In this document: positions 12,601 through 20,100 of the stretch, in pieces
Numbering within the stretch: the first letter of the stretch is position 1
How the letters are laid out: each line of letters begins with the position of its first letter
NCBI GenBank assembly: GCA_030248065.1
Contig: JASAMV010006783.1
Coordinates: forward strand, 1-64,000
Length of the DNA: 64,000 nt
Direction of reading: 5' to 3'
Source: Rhynchonema sp. JSB1_4
Lineage: Eukaryota > Nematoda > Chromadorea > Monhysterida > Xyalidae
Position numbers and translations under genes: made by a program
The notes under the pieces: generated by a model
Told to the model about the DNA's origin: nothing
Seen by the model: only the letters and a program-made list of their open reading frames with translations
Databases searched by the model: none

Positions 12601-13797
12601 TAACTGTTGACAGCTATACGCAGTACTTGACGTTGGATAAAACTGATCAGACATCTTAAACGAGATTAGTGCAACTCTTATGGAAAGCGTGCGCTCTCGA
12701 TAAAAAAAACCGTGTCTGTTCCAGTTGCGTGCGTACGAACATACGTAAGTGGCATCTGTGTATGGCGCTGGTTCAAGATTTATTCTATATGGAGCTAACG
12801 AGTCGATTTTCTGCCTGTAGTTGCACTTGTGCCCGCGCCAACTTTGTTTGGTCCATCGCTGCGCATAATGCTCATACTGAAAACTGTGCCGACGATTAAC
12901 GGACGACAGCCTGATGTTTCACGACAAGATGCATTCAGACGTCCAGCACCTGCAGCCATCAAGTTTGAGTGAAACATCAACTTCAAACTCAACGCTGCCA
13001 ACGGGCAACTACGATCATCCGGCACTCGGCTTGGCTGGGATTGATTGGAAGGTACAGCATGTTGAGTGGCTGATGTTTCAGACAGAAATTTATTGGCAGA
13101 CTTGGTTATGACACCGGGATCGCGTTCAAATGCCTTCAGTTAAAAAAACGTCACGCGATCCGACACGATCAGTAGCCATCACTTGAAGGCAAGTCCATTG
13201 GCATAGACTTGGCATGGACTTGGCTTGGGCGTAGACAAACTTTGGTTGAGCTGTAGTTTGTGATAGGGATGGCACACTAATTTCGACCGGCGTAAAAATT
13301 GTTAACCTTTTTTTGCGCCGGTCGAAATTAGTGCGCCAACCGTATCACAAAATACAGCTCGGACGGGAACCAAAATTTGCCATGTCCAAGCCAAGTCTAT
13401 GCGCCAATGGGCATGCCTTCAAAGTTGATACGACCCTATGTTTGGCAACGTCCTAACACCCTGTTGTTCGTCTTCACAGATCATCAACGCGTTTACGCAT
13501 CGTCGTGGCGACCAGATTGACACCCGTCACAACCGTGATCTCACGCCAGTCGAATCCGTAATTTTCTACGTGATTCTGAGCGTCGTACTCACGGCAATCT
13601 TAACGTGCATTCTGTATCTGCGACGATATTGCAGAGAGAAAGAGCGAGAAAACGACGAGTATTGGGAACTGGACAGCACAATAAGCGCAGCCACCAACCA
13701 ACAGTGCAATTGCGATTGTCATTCGGCTAAGACCCTGACTGTGGATGAGCGTGCACCACTGGTCGAAAATTTGGCCACCGAATATAGCCTGATTTAG
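642..13797 (+). CDS. Modular type I membrane protein with six tandem three-exon helical units; family not recognised
   Basis: Predicted 25-exon gene of about 1272 residues. Exons: 642-804, 1470-1615, 1945-2088, 2452-2613, 2684-2804, 2880-3010, 3411-3551, 3620-3731, 3788-3927, 4137-4313, 4493-4619, 4971-5104, 5325-5486, 5553-5724, 6154-6302, 6406-6570, 6883-7027, 9384-9517, 10003-10161, 10871-10985, 11052-11182, 11412-11564, 11713-11917, 12939-13051, 13480-13797. All junctions are GT-AG and every phase matches. Exon 1 encodes a signal peptide (hydrophobic VGVLQLLCIVAMCWA). The ectodomain is hydrophilic, helical and charged, and has almost no cysteine. It is a repeat of three exon types described separately. 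A Pro-rich stalk and a Ser/Thr stretch with an NST glycosylation site lead to one transmembrane helix (VIFYVILSVVLTAILTCILY). A basic stop-transfer and a tail of about 60 residues with CNCDC follow. It probably sits in the plasma membrane or secretory pathway with the repeats outside; function is unknown. Least certain are the 11412 and 12939 acceptors and whether an exon is missed between 2088 and 2452. Confidence 0.8.
1190..1272 (+). tRNA. tRNA-like gene with abnormal anticodon arm, inside the first intron of the module gene
   Basis: The acceptor stem pairs GTTCCCG with CGGGAGC (one wobble). The D arm is GCTC-AGTTGGTA-GAGC, and the T arm is GGAGG-TTCGAGT-CCTTC. The A and B boxes are therefore intact. 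The 32 bases between the D and T arms do not fold into a normal 5-bp stem with a 7-base loop. The best stem, ACTGG with CTGGT, leaves a 10-base loop and an oversized variable region. It is either intron-containing or a decayed copy, and the amino acid cannot be assigned. Confidence 0.5.
1470..2088 (+). other. Module 0 of the module gene (c-type exon, then a-type exon)
   Basis: Exon 1470-1615 is phase 1-0, like the later c exons. Exon 1945-2088 is phase 0-0, like the later a exons. The second holds a weak form of the a motif (LMVPETARRAVLTTMNNVTL), comparable to the QKAAL core of module 1. No b exon follows before the next a exon at 2452, so the cycle is broken here or a small exon is missed. 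Confidence 0.5.
2452..3010 (+). other. Module 1 (exons a-b-c) of the module gene
   Basis: Exon a (2452-2613, 54 codons, phase 0-0) carries the pattern glycine-leucine, then ERK, then QKAALSKVEARLPELKK. Exon b (2684-2804, phase 0-1) has a KWKFEVDKLF helix. Exon c (2880-3010, phase 1-0) has RDFDELGDFRNSRVIVQKY. The order and phases set the template for the modules that follow. Confidence 0.75.
3411..3927 (+). other. Module 2 (exons a-b-c) of the module gene
   Basis: Exon a 3411-3551 (FVEGVDERKGEF), exon b 3620-3731 (SEALKAQWKDITDNL) and exon c 3788-3927 (EQIDDFGTATELLKDF) repeat the phases 0-0, 0-1 and 1-0. The tryptophan in exon b and the D-F-x(5)-L-x-x-F pattern in exon c recur in other modules. 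Confidence 0.75.
4137..5104 (+). other. Module 3 (exons a-b-c) of the module gene
   Basis: Exon a 4137-4313 (VVAGVETRRFELLEDPAKL), exon b 4493-4619 (IEQEWKMMVTEMKDNNKL) and exon c 4971-5104 (TQLDDFKQSRQFFASF). Phases are 0-0, 0-1 and 1-0. This a exon is the longest at 59 codons. Confidence 0.75.
5325..6302 (+). other. Module 4 (exons a-b-c) of the module gene
   Basis: Exon a 5325-5486 (FIRGLKDRKTELETQA, then EKDALNKLDQCKTEL), exon b 5553-5724 (TFIDGTWKTKAQ) and exon c 6154-6302 (VNNFTLVKDFAKSLQ). Phases are as in the other modules. Exon b is longer than its equivalents because of a charged N-terminal extension. A 279-bp transposon sits in the b-c intron. Confidence 0.75.
5813..6091 (+). mobile_element. 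279-bp MITE, family TATTGGTCGC, copy 1
   Basis: The ends read TATTGGTCGC and GCGACCAATA and are inverted. The interior is shared with copies at 10578-10855, 14728-14985 and 49510-49786. There is no coding capacity. It lies in the module 4 b-c intron. The flanks offer no clear longer duplication; TA at both edges is possible. Confidence 0.75.
6406..9517 (+). other. Module 5 (exons a-b-c) of the module gene, split by a repeat-filled intron
   Basis: Exon a 6406-6570 (FEGIEARLPELKARA, then QQKRALDRVAGWKTEI), exon b 6883-7027 (ALKTRFEEKIAAWEAEGLDE) and exon c 9384-9517 (DRLGEYRSSKEFMTQFG). The b-c intron is 2.36 kb, against tens to hundreds of bases elsewhere in this gene. It is filled with transposon sequence. 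Confidence 0.75.
7028..9383. repeat. Intron filled with dispersed repeats (GGGCCAAAAAGTA word element)
   Basis: No exon is supported here. Positions 7385-7770 and 9230-9345 contain many degenerate copies of a word like TTTTGGGCCAGGTACC, on opposite strands. A segment from about 8210 to 9355 recurs inverted at about 33712-34890. Inside it, 8225-8487 is a smaller inverted-repeat element with ends CAACTTGGTGATCGGATCGG. Confidence 0.65.
10003..11182 (+). other. Module 6 (exons a-b-c) of the module gene
   Basis: Exon a 10003-10161 (YRGLMDRKPMLDRM, then QRDALTKVGEMHRKI), exon b 10871-10985 (TRREWETVVQDLEMAGHEKL) and exon c 11052-11182 (EQLKDPAMAAEMLKPL). Phases are 0-0, 0-1 and 1-0. A transposon copy ends 15 bp before the exon b acceptor. 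Confidence 0.75.
10578..10855 (-). mobile_element. MITE, family TATTGGTCGC, copy 2
   Basis: This is a reverse-oriented copy of the 279-bp element. For this copy alone, ATAGATAT flanks both ends (10573-10580 and 10853-10860), which could be an 8-bp target duplication. The element ends 15 bp before the acceptor of the exon at 10871, so it may supply part of that splice signal. Confidence 0.75.
11412..13797 (+). other. Last a exon, stalk, transmembrane helix and tail of the module gene
   Basis: Exon 11412-11564 is a seventh a-type exon (phase 0-0). Exon 11713-11917 (phase 0-1) is a linker with an eight-proline run followed by GPAPGSEP. Exon 12939-13051 (phase 1-0) is Ser/Thr-rich. Exon 13480-13797 holds the transmembrane helix and cytoplasmic tail. 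The 0-0, 0-1, 1-0 phase cycle is kept here, although the b and c slots now encode stalk sequence. Confidence 0.65.
13181..13425. mobile_element. Palindromic MITE of about 245 bp
   Basis: The left arm starts ACTTGAAGGCAAGTCCATTG and the right arm is its near reverse complement. The centre holds the inverted pair TTTCGACCGGCG / CGCCGGTCGAAA. It lies in the last intron of the module gene. Confidence 0.65.
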
Positions 13798-14528
13798 CAA
13801 GGACATCTTTTCTTTGTTGTTGGATGATCACAACATGTTGACATTCGACCATTTGAGTTTGGTCTTACTGAGCATCATTGCGCGTGTGAGCATCGCGACT
13901 GAAGAGTCTGAAGTTGGCGATGACTCAACCAACAGGTTGGTTCTCCGTGGATTCAGCATTCATCATTATGAATAAATGGATCAAAGTCCAAAATTTAACG
14001 TTTAAAACCGGTATCAAACAACATTGTCTATTACGGTAGTGATATTCAGTGAACGAGTTTGGCCCAATAGCTTTTATTTGGACCACTGGGGACCAATGTA
14101 AAAGCTGTATTCAGACCGCTGCACCGATGAATGACTCATTCATTGGTCACCACTTAGTGCTATCCGATCCCTAAACTGCGAAGTATGTACAAGTATTACC
14201 GAATAATTTCTTTTCCTTTTGAGTTTCCGGTGGTCTCTGTCTCACTACGGCTTATTGGGAAACCACACGACAGTTGGCGGGGGAGCTGGGAAATCCGACC
14301 ACAAACTATCAAAATTGACTTACCTGTATCTCAGGCTTGGGCTTAGGCGTACGCTTAAGCTTAGGCCAAATTCTGAGCAGAATCGTGCACTCTATCCTAA
14401 AATCCAAAAATGTTTGGGAGGAATGGAGTATCCCTCCCCCACCAATTGTCTTGGGGTTTCCCAAAATGGCTCACTACCTATACTGTACGTTCATCTTTTG
14501 CAAACAATAGAACAAATTTTCCCCGCAG

Positions 14529-15204
14529 CACCGCAACCCCGCCGACGACGTTGAGCGAATACGAGATAGAAGTGCTCGAGAACTTGAAACATCTGGACGA
14601 GATCACATTCTGGAACGTTCTAATGTGGGACTACATGTTTGCATTCTCAATCATTCTCATCATGATCGTGTGCACTGCGTACTGCTGCCCTTTGGAATGC
14701 GCTTGCATTCAACCCGGATGTTGCAGGTATTGGTTGCAGAATGACTTTATAAGAATTGGTCAATTTTTTTCAAGGTGACGGGGCAGTGACGTTGCGTTGC
14801 GCGATCACGCACAAAGAATGCAGTCACCAAAATGTTTCAGACCCGCAGCAACTTGGGTGATCTGCTGGATTATTTTCAGGTGAAAATGTTTTGTGAGAAT
14901 CACAAATAGCACAGTGGTTAAGAGTGACTGAACGTGAAAATCAGGATTGATTTGATGAATTCTTATATGGTTATTGTGCGACATTAGTGCACATTTCCAA
15001 TTACTGTATTCCTTGTGGAGGAGCTTTACCAATAAGTCGATGTTTCACGCATCCAGGTGTCGTCGTGTGCGTCGTTGTTGCGATGGGATTCGTGAATGTT
15101 GCACTCAGCGGCCGCAGCGCTCAATCAACCACAAACCGCCCCCGCCCTCCGCTTATGCCATGTACTCAAGGGATGAATATGACGATGGATCCACTTATGT
15201 GTGA
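14529..15204 (+). CDS. Second transmembrane and Cys/Arg-rich tail exon pair (partial; alternative 3' end or separate gene)
   Basis: Two exons, 14529-14726 and 15057-15204, join in phase 2 and end at TGA. They encode an acidic juxtamembrane segment (LSEYEIEVLENLKHLDE), a transmembrane helix (MFAFSIILIMIVCTAYCC) and a Cys/Arg-rich cytoplasmic segment with a short proline run and a YDDGSTYV end. The upstream exon is missing and must end in phase 2. A possible donor after 12970 (exon 12821-12970, phase 1-2) would allow splicing from the 11713 exon, making this an alternative tail of the module gene. A separate small gene is equally possible. The donor at 14726 abuts a transposon. Confidence 0.55.
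14728..14985 (+). mobile_element. MITE, family TATTGGTCGC, copy 3, abutting a splice donor
   Basis: The sequence matches the copies at 5813 and 49510. Its first base is the T of the GT donor that follows the exon ending at 14726. The right end is slightly shortened. Confidence 0.7.
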
Positions 15205-17142
15205 CTATCCAAAAAGGGCACTGGAATGACTTTGTCGGCTGATGCTCATTATTTGGTTGATCTGAACATTTTCTTCAATCAAAATTGAAACCTCTCACTT
15301 AAGTAGACCGTGGCTGGTTGGACCAACATTCAAATATCAATACCTGGATAGGTACCATGTATATTGTACATTATTTGGGGCTCTATAGACTCGGGGCCAC
15401 CCCCCAGAAACTACCGTAATCCATGTGCTACCGTATCCAAACTTTTGTCACGTGATATACAGACCCATATGAACTTGTAATATTAGTTTTGGTCGTGTCG
15501 GTCAACGGAATCGGTCACGGCCGATCGCCATCGGTGGTATCGAGGTCAAATTTCAAAGTTGTCCGAATGTTATATGTAGCACCTCTATCATGTTCAGAAT
15601 TTTTCGCTGATTCCAAAAATGTTAAGCTTATTTCAATCTGATCACGGAAGAAAAGGTTATTGGTAATCTCACGTGCATTCTGTGCTTGTTTCAGGGAACT
15701 CCCCACACCGCATTTGTGCACCTACGTGTCCCAAGATGCTGTTTCCCACAGCCCATAACATGGTTATAAGGGGTGGCCCTGAAGAGGGCCGTTGGGTTCG
15801 GGTAAGTGGTCCGCAGACCAAGGGTGGTGTGACAACCCAAGGACGGTTGCCCGCGAATCAGCACGGAAGAGAGCAATTAGATGATGTGCAATTAGATCAC
15901 TTGCTGAGAGCAAATACAATGGGGGTTGCGCGCGCAGGTATACCGCCTTTTATGCCACTCACGTGTGCCGCGGGTGCTATGTATGCGCGCACAACACCAT
16001 GTAACCAACATGCAACATAAGCTTAACATTTTTGGAATCAGCGAAAAATTCTGAATATGATAGAAGTGCTACATGTAACATTCGGACAACTTTGAAATTT
16101 GACCTCGATGCCACCGATGGCGATCGGCCGTGACCGATTCCGTTGACCGACACGACCAAAACTAATATTACAAGTTCATATGGGTTGGCATATCACGTGA
16201 CAAAAGTTTGGGTAAGGTAGCACATGGATTACGGTAGTTTCTGTGGGGTGGCCCCGAGTCTATAGAGCCCCCATTATTTTACCAGTCGCTGGCCCTCGTG
16301 CCCTGGTGTCCACGCACTCTGGTGAGCTGACCCGACTTGGATTAGGTCCTCATAACCTGAGTTCCCACTTGCAATTCTATATTTTTCTCACCTTGTTCTG
16401 ATAAATTTTTGAATGTCCAAGCAACCGCCGAGCAAATATTAGCAGTACTGTCAGAACCTGAACTAGCTGAAACGAGCGTATAGGAGTACAAGCCGGACAC
16501 AGAGACACACATGCGTGCATCAAGATCGGCTGGCAGTTCCCGGAGCAAGAATTTATCGCAAAACTGCTCCCTCCTGCAACTTGGGTGCACCCTTCCAGAA
16601 ACACACGCTGAAAAAAGGATCCGAGGTCGACACGGCGAGGAGAACTCGAACGGCGCCGTGCCGCATCCACCCTGCCATGAGTAGACACATGTGCGGTACC
16701 GGTACTGCCCGGGCCCGTCTCGTTTCAACACATTGCACATTTGCTTCAAGCAGCACCGCGACTGAACAAAAACAACTCGGTCACGCCGATATGCGACAGA
16801 ATTACGTTCGAATTACAAAGTGTTATGAAGGTTACAGCTCATCACAGTAACAATGCACACATGATGCGCTTTCGGATGACATATTCAAACATCGGCTGTC
16901 AGTCTATAACAAGGCGAAACATCAGCAAAAAGTACATGAGTAACTTTGTGTCGCACACGTGCGTTCAGTTTCGGCACCCATACATAGTGCAGCAATAAGC
17001 AGTGTACGTGTGCTTGCGCTCTCAGGCAGGCCCCAACCAACCAGTCAGTCAGTCTCTCCCCTGCTGTATAATCTAACGCTGTGTATGTTACGTTGTGCTG
17101 CGCGACTAATGTTTAACGTTGGTGAAACCGTGCTGCGACACA
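15205..17142. other. Intergenic region with one large inverted-repeat transposon
   Basis: No coding exon is supported between the end of the tail exon pair and the proposed first exon of the zinc-finger gene. The main content is the 895-bp element at 15377-16271. Confidence 0.5.
15377..16271. mobile_element. 895-bp hAT-like non-autonomous element with long inverted arms
   Basis: The arms of about 255 bp are inverted copies: the left starts GGGGCTCTATAGACTCGG and the right ends with its complement. The 8-bp target duplication CATTATTT is exact at 15369-15376 and 16272-16279. The 385-bp core has no transposase. An 8-bp duplication is the hAT hallmark. Confidence 0.85.
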
Positions 17143-17173
17143 ATGATGAGCAATTCAGACTCAGGCTCTGGCG
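17143..17173 (+). other. Proposed short first coding exon of the MEP-1-like gene
   Basis: It reads MMSNSDSGSG and ends in phase 1 before a strong GTAAGT donor. The acceptor at 21303 opens in phase 1, and the Ser/Asp-rich character continues across the junction. Otherwise the acceptor 2 bp upstream of ATG 21306 would be a 5'UTR intron or a spliced-leader trans-splice site. Confidence 0.5.
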
Positions 17174-20100
17174 GTAAGTGCGGGAAATTGGCTGGTTTTG
17201 AATTTGGCTCATTGTTTCTGATCGTATCTGGCGCGATTCGGGGGAACTCACCGAAATTCGACCAGTTTTGGCACATTGCCCGTTTTCGACGCCATCTTGG
17301 TATTTTCGCTTGTTGAGACCGCCTTCTGTGCTGTCCGTCATCACAGCTGGGGTGTTACTCATGGTAGGTCAATTGGTGAAAATGCGTCACAGTTTTTCGT
17401 CGACAATTTCGCTCGTACCAAGTCTTAGTTCTAACGTTGTGTGTGTCTACTGACAGCTAGTGTTGCTCAAAATATTGTTTTACACGGTCGTTGTCCCAAC
17501 TTCGATGATCACAGGCTTGTAGGTTTAAATTTGAATGATGCCGTGCTTCAGGGTTAGTATCCATGCGTTCGTGATGTACAACATGACAACACAGGACAAC
17601 AGCGTTTATGTTTAAAGCAGCCGCAACTAAATTTCAATGCTATCGTTGTACCATAACAATGAAATTCCAAATTTGGGATTTCCATTTCATCAATGGAAAA
17701 TTTCAAATTCAGATGTTATGCGACATGGGACAATATTTGGTTCTGCCGTGATCACAGTTGTGTATATTGTTGTAGGTTGGTGTGCTGGCTCAGACAACAC
17801 ACGTATAGCCAAACGTAAATGTGCGTGTGTCTCGGCTGATGTTCGTGTATATACGCGTCTCTGTGCTGTTTATACTGTGTCATTTGTGCGGTTTGCGCGT
17901 GTTCGGTTGTCGGTTGCGGACTGAGTGGACCGAGTATGTGTACTACGGTAGTTTTGCAATCGATAAATTTTTACCACACACTTTCGTTTTACTTCACGGC
18001 AGAACAGTTGGGCGCAAAACGGTTTTCATTTAAGTTGTACTAACGTGTTCGTTGCTCTTTAGCGCAAAATGCCATGCGAATCGCAAACCAACCGTTGAAT
18101 GTGCGAGTGCGTTCGCTTTGCGGCTCATGTGTGCCGTGCAGGGATTTAAACCTGTGATCCTCCTTACAGTATGGTAGTTGGTTAAATTTACCTGACATGA
18201 GCAAAATTTTTCAGTGTTCTTTTCTTTTGTTTTGTGGAGAGAATTTTATCTTGGTAGGTCCGCAAATTGAAAAGTGTCATGCACCAAGCGCTACAGACCG
18301 CACTGATGTTTTCGTGGAACACAGTGAAAATTAAATACGATTGGTAAAATCATGGGTTGACTGATCTCATGGCGGGACACCGGGTTGGCGATGGTAGGAA
18401 TTATCCGCAAGATGACCGGGCTCAGATCAGAATTTTTTGAATTGTTGTGACGATGCGATCTATGATGACGTTGCATTTTTATTTTGTTTTTCTTTTACCG
18501 CACTGTCGGAAATAGAACCCGGGGGGTCTATTTTTCACTGTGGTCATTTTGGGGGGTTCAATTTGTGGGGGTCAATTATTGGGAGTTATATTTTTCATTT
18601 GGTCCCCGATGAAAAAAAATCATTGTTAATAATGCCCAGTGGTGTAGCTACCGTAAAACCTAAAATACAAGGGGGGGGCTGTATTTTTTCACTGACCCCT
18701 TTTAGGGGGGGGCTGTATTTTTGGGGGGCTCTATTTTTGGGGGGGGGCTGTATTTTTTCGCTGCCCAAAATCTCAAAAAATGTTCCAAAAAATACCCCTA
18801 AAATGGAATTCTGTCAGGGTGTTACTGGTCATTATTGAGTGTTTTTAGGTGCAGATCTTCCATAAAAGGCTTTACGTCATCATATACTCAACCACAAACG
18901 TTGTGCACAAGGTGTCTTATACAAGAACTTGACTTTATGACCCCCAAGCGAGGAATTCCAAGTTGGGGGGGGCTGTATTTTTGGGGGGGGCTCTATTTTT
19001 TCACTGACCCCTTTTAGGGGGGGCTGTATTTTTTTTGGGGGGGGCTCTATTTTTGGGGGGCTCTATTTTAGGGAATACGGTACCCAGGCGGGGCGGCAAC
19101 CTACTGTACCACCAGTGTAGTGGCAGGCCCATGTGTGGGAGGTAAGTATGATGCGGGGTTGGGACCGGAAGCGTGAGAGGTATGATTATGGTCACCCAAA
19201 AAGGCGAAAAAACACCGTTTTTGTGATACAATTTTGGCCAAAAATTGAGGTAAAAATAGTACCTTTTCAAAATTTTCGCCGAAAATCGCCTAAAATTTTA
19301 AGCCAAAAATGAATGTTTTCGGTGAAAAGTTAGGTGGGGCGGCAACCTACCTACTGTACCAGGGGAGGGGCGGCAACCTACCTACTGTACCAGGCGAGGG
19401 GCGGCAACCTACCTACTGTACCTAGGGGGGGGGGGGGGGGGGCGCCCCCCCCCCCCGCCCCCCCGCCCCCAGCTACACCACTGGTGGTAGGTAAGTACTG
19501 AGAGGGGGGGGGGGGGTGAACCCCCCCCCCCCCCCCCCCCCCCCAGCCACTACTATGTGTACCACCCAAAGTGCGGGGCGGCAACCTACCTACTGTACCA
19601 GCCGAGCTAGGGGGGGGGTCGTACCACTTGGGGGGGGGGTCATCTGGAAACCGAAATTTTTTATGTCTAAATACTGAAGAAAATGTGGCCTAAAACACTA
19701 ATTTCGCGCGCAGCGCGCGATTTTTCGCCTATTTGCAGACAAATATGCTAATTTTATGCAATTTTAAGCCAAAAATGAATGTTTTGGGTGAAAAGTTAGG
19801 TGGGGCGGCAACCTACCTACTGTACCAGGGGAGGGGCGGCAACCTACCTCTACTGTACCAGACGAGGGGCGGCAACCTACCTACTGTACCTTGGGGGGAC
19901 CCACCCCCCCCCAGCCACACCATTGATAATGCCCCTAAAATGGCTTGTTTTCGGTATTTTCTAACTTTAACAGCGGCAATTGGTTGACCTATACTGTCAT
20001 AAAGAACCGTTTTTTATTTTTGGTGGAAAAAAAACGGTTTTTTTTCCGAAAAAAAACCGTTTTTTTTCCAAATACTTTTCCAGTACTTAAGAACGTAATT

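Noticed and set aside
15377..16271. LTR retrotransposon
   Set aside because: The end repeats are inverted, not direct, and the duplication is 8 bp with no reverse transcriptase.
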